Assembly: GCF_037975245.1 (NCBI RefSeq)
Contig: NC_092575.1
Location: 11,566,501-11,630,500, forward strand
Length of the DNA stretch: 64,000 nt
Reading direction: 5' to 3'
From: Apostichopus japonicus
Lineage: Eukaryota; Echinodermata; Holothuroidea; Aspidochirotida; Stichopodidae
Shown here: piece after piece, positions 32,730-45,259 of the stretch
Layout: every line of letters begins with the position of its first letter
Position numbering within the stretch: position 1 is the stretch's first letter
Translations under genes and position numbers: made by a program
Notes under the pieces: generated by a model
The model's database searches: none
What the model was told of the DNA's origin: nothing
The model's input: the letters and a program-made list of their open reading frames with translations, nothing else

Positions 32730-33215
32730 TGACACTTGGCTTGTGTAACTTTCTATGTTGTTTAGTTACATAAATATGACATTTTGTTGTCAAAGTCCAT
32801 TTCAAACTCAAATTTAGTCAGCCTAGTGTTGCCATAGCAACAGTCTTAATTGAGCTCGATAGTAACCTTAAATGGGCCTGATCTTGAGATCAATCAACCA
32901 GACAGTCTGAAAGTTTTATGGCAAAGACACAATGATTGTGTTTTCATGTTTTTAAGTTACAATTAAATGATTTATCTTAAATTCTCAACCCCACCCCAAG
33001 AAAGTTTTGAAGCATTGTCATCGCAACGGTCCTGATTGGGCATAATAAAAACCTTAAATGACTCATATCTTGATTATAATCAACCAGCCACCGTACAATT
33101 GATGTAACTAAACACTTAGATTGTGTTTTCATGTTGTATACTCCGAAAGATATGATTTGTTCCCAAGTTTTATAGTGTTGCCATAGCAACAGCCCTGGTG
33201 GCCACACCCACCACT
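32190..33215. repeat. Degenerate about 175-bp tandem repeat carrying X-box-like palindromes
   Basis: Units carry GTTGCCATGGCAAT (32267-32280), GTTGCCATGGTAAC (32439-32452), GTTGCCATAGCAAC (32828-32841), ATTGTCATCGCAAC (33014-33027) and GTTGCCATAGCAAC (33177-33190). They also share flanking phrases such as CTTGATN..ATCAACCAG and ATGACATTTT. Spacing is about 163-186 bp apart from one gap that contains a TA tract (32632-32727) and probably a degraded unit. The palindrome matches the RFX-factor X-box pattern. Confidence 0.7.
32632..32727. repeat. (TA)n microsatellite
   Basis: About 95 bp TA tract within the X-box-like array. Confidence 0.95.
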
Positions 33216-34597
33216 AATATAATGCCAAACAAGTTTTTTCCTATTTTAAGTTGTTAAAGTTGAAAAGTTGCATGCCAAAAATTTAAAATTTTCTTCTTGA
33301 ATGTCGCATTGCTTTCTAGTCGTTAGTTCTTGCTATGCTTGCACTCCTAATTTGAAATTAGGCTGCTTACAGTATTTCAGTCGTCCAAATATTTCAATAG
33401 TTGACAAATTCTTCTATATCCTTAACAAGTAGGATGGTTCTGAAAGATTCTAATTACAGGATTATTTTACGGGCGAAAACATAATTTTAATATGAGGGTA
33501 TACTTTTACCATGACATGAAAGTCTTATGTTATTCTATTGAATTGTTACACTGTAAACCTAAGTAGTCAGTTAAGCCCACTTTAACTGACTAATAGGATA
33601 CTTGTTTAAGGGTTTTCGGCATATCAAAATTGACTATAACCTTTTAACAGGGAGTTGTTAAGGGCCCTTATATAAGTACCAATTATTCATCAAGTGCATG
33701 GACATATAGCATTGGTCTGGAGGGTGATTAAAAGAATGAAGGGGAGGAGGGGGGTGCGGGCAGGCGGTAGTCCCACACCAACTCCTCGAAGTGGAAGACG
33801 AAAAATACTATAGACAACATAAATAACAACAAGTACGGTAATTAATTCATAACATGACATTCATTTCCGAAGATATATTGCATATGCCATCTATACCCGT
33901 CGAAAATTTTTGTTTCCTTTGCTTTTCCACCTAATTAATAATTTCTGATATTATGGTTTATTTTGTTATTCTGCATTCCATTTCCTTTATATATTCAATG
34001 TTAGCTAGTGATATTATTTTCAAACGTGATATTTGTCACTGTCAGTTCAGTGACGTCAACACTTGTGAGGTCTTTTTTCCGAGCTATTTACTTAATACTT
34101 TAAATTGTTATTGAGTTATCCTTGGTCAAGCTATAAACAAAATTACACAACTCTTGTTGACACTGTTGAATTGGACAAGGGTTTAGTTTATATTTATACT
34201 CACCGAGTGGACAGCAACTGAACGGAGCACTTTGTAACATATTCAAATTGAAAGCTAAGTGATAGAATTAAAATTATTTCAAGAGGTTTTAAAGGGCAAA
34301 ATAAATCAAACCTTCGTTTAAAAACCCTGCAAGGCAGTATATAAGATTAAAGAAAAGAGGCAGAAAAAGGAGGTCATGCATGCATATTAATGCATTATGT
34401 TGATTTAGCTGTGATAACCCATTAACAGAGGTTTGATGGTTTTAACGCATTAATTACTGCAAACAGGGATCTTTACCGTTTTTAGCAGAAGGCGCTGTCA
34501 TACCGGTCCTAATAGGGATGTGTCTAGGTTCTGGGTCCAAACAGTGACGTACATACGGTTCTGGTTCCTAATGCGCATGATCGATCCCTTTTTTCAG
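33216..34597. other. No gene recognised
   Basis: AT-rich; a G-rich patch at 33738-33765. No supported frame or RNA. Confidence 0.5.
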
Positions 34598-34714
34598 TTT
34601 TACAAATATTTTGTAGGCTATAGCACAGCTGTAACGTTCTCAATATATGTACTGGTTGTGAAAATATGTTTAAAGAGATCTCGTCTCCAATTACTTACGA
34701 GAAGAATCCCAAGT
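34598..34714 (+). CDS. Candidate exon encoding a membrane helix
   Basis: A 117-bp segment lies between CCCTTTTTTCAG and a GTAAGT donor and is open only in phase 0. It encodes FYKYFVGYSTAVTFSIYVLV then a basic stretch (KICLKRSR), like a transmembrane segment with a stop-transfer. No neighbouring exon is identified and no family is recognised, so it could be a chance pairing of splice signals. Confidence 0.25.
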
Positions 34715-35736
34715 GTAAGTATATTGTCCATTATATATTTCATTTCGGGCATTGGATACAATTTTAAAGACGCTCAAAGCTAAATTTTGGTTTAGCGGAC
34801 GTGATTAAAATTACCTCAAAGAAATTTTCTGATTGGTTGATTACCAGATGTGCATGTGTAAACTGTGCTAGTTATAGGAGTGGTTAAAAAACCACATGTT
34901 AGTTCGAATATCCCACACTATGTTTGAAAAAGATAATGCACAGGTACTTTGCCCAGAAGTGAAAGAGATTGCCCAAAGGCATTCTCAGATATTTCAAAGA
35001 CTGTAGGTTGTCCACTAGATAAGACCGATATGACATTGCTTCACCGTTAATTCTAGACATGACTGATGACCAATAACCGTCAACATATTTTGGCCACACA
35101 CGGGCAGGTAAACCTATAGAATTTTCCTATAGATTTTCAATCCGGGCATAATATTTGTGAATGCATCTGGCAAAAGCAGTGTGAATGATGTCATCATGAC
35201 AATTGTGTTGAAGTTGTCTTCTTTGTTCTTCTTTATTCATATTAAAATTATGTATTCATCGAGAAAAGTAATATGTTTAGAAGAAGACGGAAAAAAACCG
35301 TTGCACTTTGATGAAGTTTTATATACAGACCAAAAAAAACTTTGCGAATGTATCACATTTCAAGGGGAAATAGACAGAATATGTAAATAGGAGAGTAATA
35401 CTATATGGTAGCACATCTACCGTGATAATATTTCAACCCTATTGTTTGCTATTTACTTCACCCTCCCCCACCCCCACCCCGCCTCACCAAAAAAACTAGG
35501 GAGTGTTAAGCAAGTCAAAATAGGTTAACCATAGGTCTGTGAACCATAAATAGAGACAATGGTCTAAGACATATATGTTAGTACGGCGTGTCCTTAAAGT
35601 GTACGTCCATGTCACGCTTCGAAGCAATCATACTGACAGTGAAAAGTGCACTTCCAAAAATAACCCAATAGAAACTGGACTGTGATGTGCTTTGCAGCGT
35701 CATATTGTCAAACATTGTCCAAAAGGGTGTTGGTTA

Positions 35737-35774
<38 letters not shown>

Positions 35775-36544
35775 TATATATGTAATGATGAATTTTCACG
35801 AACACATTCATGGACCCCCAAATTCGTGCTTGAAATCATTTCGTTGTCACGATCACTGTTATTTGAGAAACTAATGTTGCGTCACGATATTATGTACGTT
35901 GCACCTTTTTGGTCGTTTGGTTGTTAATGTTGCTAATGTTTCTATAAATATCTCTGTTTTAAACGGCCATGTTTCTGCACATCTGACATGCTCATACGGT
36001 TAAATTGATGTGTCTTCGTAACATCAGTTCAGTCTCCTGTTAATGCAAGTCCATAAATACATAGTTCCAAAATAACCAAGCTAGCAAGGGTATTCATCAT
36101 GATTATGTCAATGGTAATTATGGACAATTACTTGCAAAGAGATTTTAGTGTAATAATAGGGCTGAAAAACTGATATGTCAATGACGTGCAATTATCTCAA
36201 TGCAAACTGGGCTTGTCTACTCAAACACGTGGAGCTATAGTATAGGAATACTTTTAGCCAAATACACACACAAATACATAGGCCTACAGTACGTACACCG
36301 ATGCAACAACCTACTCCAGTTACACCATAAACAAAGATGATATTGTTCTGCAGTGCCTACTGTAAGGTTACGTTTTACTGTAGCTAAATACATACCCAGG
36401 GGATTATCAATTACAGTATTCAAGCTCAAATCATGCATTCCACTGTGCTTGTGTTTATTTTCAATAATTCGCGCGCATTGTCAGGTTACTACACGTTATG
36501 TATCTCCACTCGTCAATCATCACCGAAATTGGGATTTGGAATAT
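34715..36544. other. No gene recognised
   Basis: AT-rich; a short TA tract at 35744-35782. A 77-codon frame at 35157-35390 has a hydrophobic stretch but no support. Confidence 0.45.
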
Positions 36545-36685
36545 GTTAATGAGCTAAATCGATGATATGTCGATTTAAATAGGTATATGTCAATTTGAGT
36601 TGCTAGAAACTGGTATAAGTCCAATTAATTCGACATATCATCGGTTTAAACTGGTATATGTTGACTAAAATCGGTATATGTCTGT
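36545..36685. repeat. Short degenerate repeat (GGTATATGTC motif)
   Basis: GGTATATGTC/GGTATAAGTC and CGACATATCATCG phrases recur in direct and inverted orientation over 140 bp. Confidence 0.5.
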
Positions 36686-37058
36686 TGTGTTTTTGACTTT
36701 AATTGTATTTATATAACTTTTTAGTAAAGCGCCACTCTTTTCAATTCGACTACTCAGAAATCGTTTTGTTTACAATTTGACACGTTTTTACATCTCAGAA
36801 GCATCGCTTGGTTTAGATGCGATCATTTAGCCTTAATCTTACTCATTTTTTTCTAACCTTGGAGGGTGATAGTCTTTTTACCATCCACGCACTCATTCAC
36901 CAACATATACTTGAATTAAACTGCTGGCAAACGTCCATGATCTTGTCAATGTTTATCTTTGTTTTGGGCTTTGATGGGAAATGGTCGTCTGGCTGAATAT
37001 CGCCCTGTGTTTTTAGCGCTAGGGTATCACAATAAAAAGACTGAATCAAGGCATAGCA

Positions 37059-38470
37059 ATGGGTACACGATCAGGAAGAAATTTCCGTATTGAGAAAGAA
37101 CCCAGCGGAGCAGCGGATAAGGAAACAGACAAAATTAAAACAATGGACATTTACATTAGTACAAGGCAACATCGTGAATCAGTTAACGTTGACACAAAAT
37201 CTGTTAAGTCAAAATGCACTAAAAGCTCAAGCATATATGGATCGTCCAAGAGTTCAGCAGCAATGAAGGCACGAGCTAAGGTTGAATCGGCTCGGACATT
37301 GCTCGCATATGCAAACAAAGAGGCGGAACTGTTGAAACAAAAGGCAGCACTGGACGCTGATATGCTTATTCTTCAAAGTGAAAAGGTAGCTGCTGCTTCA
37401 GCTGAAGCCGCAGTGTATCATGAAGACCAACCATTAGGAAACCATGACGAATTACGTGATGCAGATATTCACGAAGTAAATTCCAATCAGCGAATCAGTG
37501 ATTATATTCAACACCATTTTAGCGATCAGGCGGCTTTAAGAAATCCAATCATCACTCACACAAGAGCAAAGTACCGGCAAGAGTCTGAAGACCTCGCTAA
37601 GTATCTCATTCGGAAAGACTTGGTGAGTTCCAGACTTATTATATTTGACGAGAAACCAGAACATTACAGAGCGTGGAAGGCATCATTTAGAGATGTGATT
37701 TAGGACCTTAATTTGTTGCCCAGGGAAGAACTTTATCTCTTGATAAAATGGCTAGGTGAAAAGTCGTCACTACATGCCAAAAGATTACGCTCTGCTCAAA
37801 TGACTAACCCACAAGTGGGATTAGATATGGTATGGCAACGCCTGGATGTTATGGAGCTCCAGAAGTAGTGACGCAAGCATTGTTGAGGAAAGTTGATGAT
37901 TTCCCAATGATAAACACCAAGGATAACACACAAATCAGAGAGTTAAGTGATGTTTTGTTAGAACTGTAGTGTGCTATGAGAGACGGAACTCTCCCTGGTC
38001 TCAGTTACCTTGACTCGGCCGGTGGGGTGAAGCAAATAGTGGAAAAGCTCCCACCAGGACTTCAAGATAAATGGCGTTCAAAGGGAGCTAGGTACAAGGA
38101 AGACTGCAATGTGACGTTCCCACCATTTTCTGTGTTTTACAGATTTTGTTCGACAGGAGGCCAAAGTTCTCAACGCTCCTAGTTTTAAGCTAAATAGCTC
38201 AGCAGGTAGGTTTGTGTATCCAGAAAGAGTGAAGACACATATCACTGATATGACTGAAAGTTTCAGATGCATGGCGACAAGTGATTATGTTGCTAGACAT
38301 TGCAAAGTATCGGTGAAGTGTTCTGAATGTGGAAGTGTGAGACACAACACCGCTCTCCATGTTCATCAAGCATTTTTTTTCGTGTTACACAAGTTACTAA
38401 GGGAGATAATGGTAGGGAGCAGAACTCTTCGTCTGTTACCTCTTAGTGCACTGAATTTGTGTTTATAATT
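37059..38470 (+). pseudogene. BEL/Pao gag region (broken)
   Basis: The first frame (37059-37703) has a basic N-terminus and an alanine/lysine helix (RAKVESARTLLAYANKEAEL), then EHYRAWKASF, a phrase typical of BEL/Pao gag. After the TAG at 37701 the same frame continues with LPREELYLLIKWL, then shifts frame at about 37865. A knuckle with CMATSDYVARHC, CSECGS and a following His lies at about 38265-38360. At least one stop and two frame changes make it non-functional. Confidence 0.8.
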
Positions 38471-38499
38471 TGTGTGGACGCTCTTGTTCGAAGGTATGC

Positions 38500-39572
38500 C
38501 AAGTCAAGGTGAATTCACAATGGAAGGAACATGAAGCTATCTGGGTGTATGCTGTATTGGACGAGCAGAGTAACAGGTCCCTGGCTAAACCACAACTATT
38601 TGATGCACTTGGCATAGCATCTACTGCTACCCCTTACACACGGAGGACTTTTTCAGGTATTATGGAGACTGCTGGAAGGAGAGCTTACAACCTGATGATA
38701 AGTTCCATTGATTACAAAGTCAAATTTCACTTGTCATCGCTGATACAGCGTGAGATGATTCCAGATGATAGACAGGAAATCCCAACACCAGATATTGCGA
38801 ATCATTTTCCCATTTTAAGAACATTGCAAACAAGATACCACCAGTTGACCCGGAAGTGCAGATTTTGTTACTGCTCGGAAGAGATGTCTTGAGGGCCCAC
38901 AGGATGCGGGAACACATCAACGGCCCCTATGATGCTCCGTATGACCAGCGACTACACTTGGGATGGGTTATTGTTGGAGAAGTGTGTTTGGGCACATCCC
39001 ACCAGCCCAAACACCACAACGTCTTCAAAACCAGTCTTTACAGTAATGGGCGTACCTCTCTCATGAAACCTTGTTCCAACATGATTCAAGTGAAAGAGAG
39101 AATTGACAAGACTAAGAAGAGTGACTTAAACATCACCGGTAACAAAGGATCTACAGGGAAGGTTCAGTTTGGTACAGCAGTATTTGATAAAACAAATGAT
39201 TATAAAAAAGAAGCCCTTTCTATAGAAGATAACATTTTTCTGGACATAATGGACAAACATGTCCATCAGGATGAAAATGGAAGTTGGGTGGCACCATTAT
39301 TTTTCCGTCCTGAGAGAAGGCACCTACCAAATAACCGGGTACAAGCACAGAAGCGCTTTTACTCTCTGCGCAAGTCATTGGAGAAGAATTCCACCAAGAA
39401 GAATCAGTTTGCGGAGTTTGTTCAAAAAATGTTAGACAATGATCATGCCCAACCTGCCCCTCCGTTAGAAAATGGCAAAGAATGTTGGTATCTCTCCATA
39501 TTTAGGGTGCATCACCCACAAACGCCTGACCAGATTCGTGTCGTGTTTGATTCCTTCAGCAGAATTTGTTAA
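38500..39572 (+). pseudogene. BEL/Pao protease and N-terminal RT region (broken)
   Basis: It contains VYAVLDEQSNRS, matching the retropepsin-like domain of Pao elements, where an LD(E/S)QSN-type motif precedes the helical part. A frame change near 38870 follows. Next come LGRDVLRAHRM, INGPYDAPYDQRLHLGWVI and GEVCLG, a signature after the protease. From about 39300 the connection to RT begins. Confidence 0.75.
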
Positions 39573-39574
39573 AT

Positions 39575-41074
39575 TTCGTTGAACAGTGTGCTACTTAGCG
39601 GTCCAGATCTGAACGACTCACTTTTGAGTGTGCTGATGCGTTTCAGGAAGGATCCCATAGCCTTTGCAGCCGACATACAGAAGATGTAGCTTTCTAGTGA
39701 AGGAAGATCACAGAGATTCTCTCAGGTTCCTGTGGTTTAAATAACAACGACATGACAAAGGAAATCTCTGAATATCGTATGAAGGTACATGTTTTTGAAA
39801 ATAGTCCTTTCCCCATCAGTCGCCACTGACTGCTTAAGGAGAGCAGCTCAAAAAGGAAAAAAAATCCATGGAAGTGATGCTAAACAATATGTTGAAAACA
39901 AGTTCTATGTTGACGATGGCCTCTCTTCTTTCCCCACACCTCAAGTAGCCATTGACCTTCTGTAAAGGACGAGAGCAATGCAAGCTGAGTCAAACATTAA
40001 CCTCTATAAAAAAGCTTCAAACAATGGAGAAGTGGTAAAAGCATTTGATGTAGATGACAGAGCCAAAGGCATAAAGGACCTAGATCTATCCTCAGATCCA
40101 CTCCCGATTCAGCGAAGTTTAGGCATGTTGTGGGACCTGGATACTGATGCATTCACATTCAGTGTTTCTTCAGAAGACAAAGCATTCACAAAGAGATGTG
40201 ATTTATCTGTCGTCAACAGTTTGTATGATCCCCTTGGTTTGACAGCTCCGATAACTATAAAAGGAAAGGCCCTTTTGAGAGAACTTAGTTCTGAGATCAA
40301 CAACTGTGACGAGCCTCTCAGGTTTGAAAGAGACGTTGAATGGATTAATTGGATGGAATCCTTGAAGTTGTTAGAAGATGTGCATGTTCCCCGGTGTGTC
40401 ATTTAATCGTTATTGTCGTTGACTAAAAAGAAGGAATTGTGTATCTTTTCTGATGCTTCTACAGTTGCCATTGGAGTAGTGGCGTACATCAGAGTTGTCA
40501 ACGAAGAAGGAAATTGTCAAGTCGGATTCTTGTTGGGAAAAGCAAAATTAGCACCAAAACTAGCCCACACAATTCCCCGACTGAGTTATGCGCTGCAGTT
40601 TTGGCAGTGGAGTTGTATGAGTACATCAATGATGAAATTGATTTAGAGATAGATACTGTAAGGTTTTTCACAGGCAGTAAGATCGTCCTTGGTTACATTA
40701 ACAACACTACCAAACGTTTCTATGTTTACGTATCAAATCGAGTAAATCGCATCAGACGGTCAACACGTCCAGAACAGTGGTGTAACGTTGCTACTAAACA
40801 AAATCCTGCAGACTTGGCCTCTAGATCCATTGCAGCACATGAGCTTCACGATAGTATGTGGTGTACAGGCCCGGGGTTTCTGTCCCGCCAAGAACTGCTT
40901 GAGATGAACAACTATGACCTTGTGCAACCTGTAGCAGATTCTGAAATTCGACTTGCCGTCACTACCATGCTCACAAAAACATCAAATCTTGTTTTAGGTG
41001 CTCATCGCTTTGAACGTTTTTCAAATTGGAGAGGCTTGACTATTCGGTCCCCAGATTATAAACACGGCCAATGA
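39575..41074 (+). pseudogene. BEL/Pao reverse transcriptase and RNase H region (broken)
   Basis: RT pieces follow one another across stops: [29 protein letters not shown], then the catalytic YVDDGLSSFP at about 39907. SLGMLWDLDTDAF and VNSLYDPLGLTAPI follow, the Peptidase_A17/Pao signature downstream of RT. RNase H-like motifs (CIFSDASTVAIGVVAY, then ELCAAVLAVELYEYI in a shifted frame, and VATKQNPADLASRS) end the recognisable part. YVDD is intact but the frame is not. Confidence 0.8.
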
Positions 41075-42420
41075 AATTTGTGTTTATCGGTCTTCGAATT
41101 GTAGGTACTGTGTCGTTATTTAGAGTTATTTGAACTTAAAATGGGTCAATCAGCCGTTTCTATCACAGATTCAAACAAATCTGAATTCAAATTGAATCTG
41201 AATGCAGCTAAATAAATTCCAGTTGATTAAAATCGACCGGTTCACAAAAGAACATAATGCGAAAGGGATGAAAGTTTTTCGCTCTGTGAACAGAATACTG
41301 TCAGAAAACGAAGACAACATAACTAGCCTATACTACTTTCTTTAGTCTCTGCGTTTTTTGTCCATGTGAATCACTCTACTTCTACGAAATTTGCTGGAAA
41401 TTATCCCAAACGCAATCATAGATAATAGGTTATATTATTTCTACTAATTATTTCTTTGGCGGGTGTGGGGGGCGGGGTGGGAGGGGGAGATGAAAACATT
41501 TGATAACCCTTTTTGTGGAGAATCTCTCCCATGTTAATAATGCTTGACTATTCGGTCCACTGATTATATACACGGCCAATGAAATGTGTTTTTATCGGTC
41601 TTCGAATTGTAGGTACCGTATCGTTATTTGGAATTATACTTGAACTTAAAATGGGCCAATCAGCCTTTTTCTATTACAGATTCAAACAAGCACCGTTCTG
41701 ATCTCATTATTTGTATTATTTGGGATTTTTTCTTGTAATATGTTTCGTAGCCTAGGCTACTGAAAGGGAGACTTGAGAGATTGAATGTGAATACATGAAG
41801 AGCACAGATATTTATTTTATTAGGTTTTGCTGTTTCAAGTTACAAATTTTGTTTGAAGACAGTACATACTTTTTCTGATCAATCAATAAAAGTTGAACGT
41901 CACAGAACATAGTTGGTTTCAGTTCACTCTGCTAAAAACATGTAAAAACCGATCTTCGGGGTTAAATAAATTCCAGATGATTAAAATCGACCGGTCCACA
42001 AAAGAACAGAATGAGAAAAGGGATATAAGTATGAAATACTGTCAGAAAATGAAAGAAACATAAATATCCTGTACTACTTTTTTGATTCGCTGCGTTGTTT
42101 GTCAATGTGAAATAAATTGTTCTACTTCTACGAAATTTGCCGGTAATTCTCCCAAACGCGATCATAGATAATAGGTTATATTATTCTATTATTCATTTCT
42201 TTTGGGAATGGGGGGGGGGTGAAAACATTTGATATCCCTGTTTGTACAGAACCTCTCATTTCTTAAGAATGCTTGACTATTCGGTCCCCTGATTATATAC
42301 ACGGCTAATGAAATATGTGTTTATCGGTCTTCGAAATGTAGGTACCTTATCGTCATTTGGAGTTACTTCAACTTAAAATGGGTTATTTACCCGGTCTTAT
42401 TTCAATTTCAAACATGCACC
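41034..42420. repeat. Tandem repeat, about 510-725 bp unit, 2.3 copies
   Basis: Units start at CTTGACTATTCGGTCC near 41038, 41546 and 42271. Each begins with TATACACGGCCAATGAAAT and TTTATCGGTCTTCGAA and contains AAATCGACCGGTYCACAAAAG. The second unit is longer because of about 215 bp (41700-41940) missing from the first; the third is truncated. The first unit overlaps the end of the BEL/Pao body, so the retroelement end may be part of the repeat. Confidence 0.8.
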
Positions 42421-43329
42421 GATTTAAAACTCATAATGCTCCCTAGCTTACTAAAATAAAGGACTGAGATATTCTGACAACGGCTTAAATTGTTCTTTAA
42501 GTTTAAGACATATGTTGAAAAACAAGCAAACCTGTCGAAAATAATATATAGTAGTTTTATTAGGTTAGTTTTGTTAGTTGTTTTAAAATAGTTTAGGAAA
42601 GCAATCCTTCACTTAAGTCTTTTCTTCACGTATTTCTATTCTAATGATGCTATGCTTCATAAAAAACTATTCCAAAAATACGTTGAAATTGACTTAATGT
42701 TAGAAAGGTCACCTGTCTTGATTGTCTACATATTCCTATTAATTTATATAATATACCATTATTCATAGGCATTAACTCTCTATATCCAAGCATAAGGAAA
42801 ATCCTTTTCCATGTTAAAAAGTCCTACGGTAACATTCTTTTTAAATGTAGATACATTCTGTAGCTTTTGGAAATATAGTGGGAAAATACCCAAACCATTT
42901 AACATGGTTACATGCAAATCAAAAATATTTGTTGGAAGAAAAATCACCGTCTTTGTATCATGCAAAATTCGTCTGTAACTTGCTCGTCAATGCCCTTATT
43001 TAATTAATGCTGTTTGTATATATCCATTCTATGTTAGTAGGTGGCACATTGGTTTTTCAAATAACTTTTACTTGTCTCAAAGTCTGATTTGGAAGTTGTT
43101 CGAATACTGATGCCTAATTTAGTTAATGAATGATCATGCATGGCTGGTCCTGTTTTAACACAATATGTTAGTCCTGAAGTATTTCTATGGTCCCCATATT
43201 GTAGGCAATATACTTTCATACCTGTGTTATGGAAGAGGTGTGTTTTAATTTCAGGACCGAGGGCAGCATTCATTAAAGTTGCATGTCAATTTTACCATGC
43301 TGAAAAAAGACACATATGCATACTATAGG
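42421..43329. other. No gene recognised
   Basis: AT-rich sequence with no supported frame or repeat. Confidence 0.5.
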
Positions 43330-43432
43330 CAAAGACAGGACCATCTTCAAACTTTGAGAGAAGAAAGAGGGCAGCATGATTATGGCTATAAGCCAAAGAA
43401 AATCCCAGGACCGGTTTTCGGTCCTGTCTTTT
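43329..43432. repeat. Inverted repeat CAAAGACAGGACC / GGTCCTGTCTTTT
   Basis: Arms near 43329-43342 and 43420-43432 enclose about 80 bp. A smaller perfect hairpin AGGACCG-gtttt-CGGTCCT lies at its right side. It is immediately left of the CATA array. Confidence 0.5.
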
Positions 43433-43496
43433 CAAAATGTCCTGCCCTTTAAGGTGTGTTTCCCAGCACCGGTCCTGACATTCTGGGTGAGGTGCA

Positions 43497-43701
43497 TTCA
43501 TACATACATACATACATACATACATACATACATACATACATACATACATACATACATACATACATACATACATACATACATACATACATACATACATACA
43601 TACATACATACATACATACATACATACATACATACATACATACATACATACATACATACATACATACATACATACATACATACATACATACATACACACA
43701 C

Positions 43702-43737
<36 letters not shown>

Positions 43738-43953
43738 ACATACATACATACATACATACATACATACATACATACATACATACATACATACATACATACA
43801 TACATACATACATACATACATACATACATACATACATACATACATACATACATACATACATACATACACCCATACACACATACATACACACATACATACA
43901 CGCATACATACACACATACATACATACATACACACCCAAGCACACACCCACAT
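43497..43953. repeat. (CATA)n microsatellite, about 460 bp
   Basis: A CATA/TACA run with CACA-rich patches, ending CTCCGCCTGCATGAATGC and then ATAGGTTATGATTATCATC, nearly the same 3' flank as the array at 7929-8275. The three long HTYI/YVCM frames over it are artefacts. Confidence 0.95.
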
Positions 43954-44688
43954 CCACACACTCTCCGCCTGCATGAATGCATAGGTTATGATTATCATCC
44001 GATAAACCAAAAATGGGAAAAGAGCGAGAGAAAAAAACTTAAGTGATATACCTAATATATTAGTTCAGTAATGCTAGAAAAAAGTCATACATTGTAAAGT
44101 AAGTATCATACATCGGATCGATCATCTGTTTGGGAGAATGGGATTTCATTTTCAGAACCATTTCAAAAGTTTGAGAGGATTAGTAAAGGCTATTTACAAT
44201 AATATCACTACATAACACTAATAACAGCAACATTTTAGCCTACGCCTGGCGGGAAAAAATATGGTTATTCGAAATGAGTATTCACTTTTTAAATGCAGAT
44301 CACCAAATAGAGCCGTATACATTGTACGCGAATCAGAAATCACAAGTAGATGTTTCCGCATGAATGCAAGATTAATCGATATATGTTTACAAACAATGTT
44401 AACAATGACCATTAACACACATATATAATAATACATTTATCATTTGGTCGAAAATGTGAAACCACATCCTACAAATGTATTCCCATGTCATGTGTCCCCC
44501 TTACCATGTTCTTTACATTGTGACGAATAGTTAATCCGCTGTTATTTGAACTCATCTATACAACTCTATCTATATACTGTATCATTGGTGGATAAAAACG
44601 CTGGAGCGTACACGTCTCAATGACACTGAAATGAAAGGTCTAACACATTCGAGGTGGAAGGGATAGGGGTAGGTGGGGGACAACTTAC
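43954..44688. other. No gene recognised; expected place for the last ceramidase exon
   Basis: The splice donor at 44688-44687 (minus) implies a further exon. A minus-strand frame at 44218-44340 has a faintly similar hydrophobic/basic pattern, but no acceptor precedes it. Confidence 0.4.
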
Positions 44689-44774
44689 TTAAATGCTGCT
44701 TGTGATTGGCTTGCAAGGGCGGTAAAGACGTGCCACCAAGCAAAGAACTGAAACAGTCCTGACTTCGAATTGCC
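44689..44774 (-). pseudogene. Ceramidase exon with altered zinc-site motif and frame conflict
   Basis: The acceptor TTTTCTTACAG and donor TTTAA/GTAAGT bound 86 bp. The phase inherited from the previous exon gives RAIRSQ (like RNFRKK in human), but the family motif appears one frame over as FQFFAWWHVFTALASQ. A single-base deletion between the two would explain this. In that motif the first His of HAWWH is Phe; both His are zinc ligands in human ACER3. Confidence 0.65.
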
Positions 44775-45157
44775 CTGTAAGAAAAGATAGAGCAATATAC
44801 ATTTAAAAAAGTCAGAGTAAATATTTACTGTTGTGTATACTGTATTTTGTAACTTGTACGCCATAATTGGTTGGTGAAATGTCGTTAAAGGATTTCTTTT
44901 TCATTAAAGGGAAGTACTCCTACCATTCATAGGTGCCATTTGTAATAAAAACGTTTGTTATGCAGAACTTGGCTCTCGCCAAATGTTAAGAGCAAATTAA
45001 TGTTTTGTGAAGATATCGTTGCTTTAATTTAAACAATGTCACTTCATGATGTCGAACTTACCGAATCACACTGTATTTGTATTCTTAATTTGATTTTGAC
45101 TAACGTCGTTTTAATAAACCTGAATTGTAAACATAGGACTTGTTATTCTAAACTTAC

Positions 45158-45259
45158 CTAAGCTGCTCACAGAAGTTATTATCAATGAGCCATAGAGTAA
45201 AGGCCGCGACGTATAGAATCAACGGATCAATCAGAAGAAACTTGGAGTGTGTCATACGT
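45158..45259 (-). CDS. Ceramidase exon with WLIDNNFCEQL motif
   Basis: The acceptor ATTTTTTCCCAG and donor TTAG/GTAAGT bound 102 bp. It encodes RMTHSKFLLIDPLILYVAAF and TLWLIDNNFCEQL, matching FLFWNIDNIFCESLR of the family. Entry and exit both carry two bases. Confidence 0.8.

Larger units (their letters stand above)
37059..41074 (+). pseudogene. BEL/Pao LTR-retrotransposon remnant (gag-protease-RT-RNase H)
   Basis: A plus-strand retroelement body in the usual BEL/Pao order, broken by stops and frameshifts. Gag with a coiled, alanine-rich segment comes first, then a cysteine/histidine knuckle, an aspartic protease-like region, a Pao-type reverse transcriptase with YVDD, and RNase H. Lesions include a stop at 37701-37703, a frame change near 37865, and stops near 39570, 39687 and 39963. 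The integrase is not seen: similarity ends near 41070, where a tandem repeat starts. No long terminal repeats were found, so it is an inactive, truncated copy. It stands alone in an otherwise empty region. Confidence 0.85.

Noticed and set aside
43292-44046. Open frames of 170-221 codons on both strands
   Set aside because: Translation of the second CATA microsatellite; same artefact.
44218-44436. C-terminal ceramidase exon
   Set aside because: Slight similarity to the family's basic tail, but no acceptor site lies upstream on the minus strand and the phase cannot be checked.
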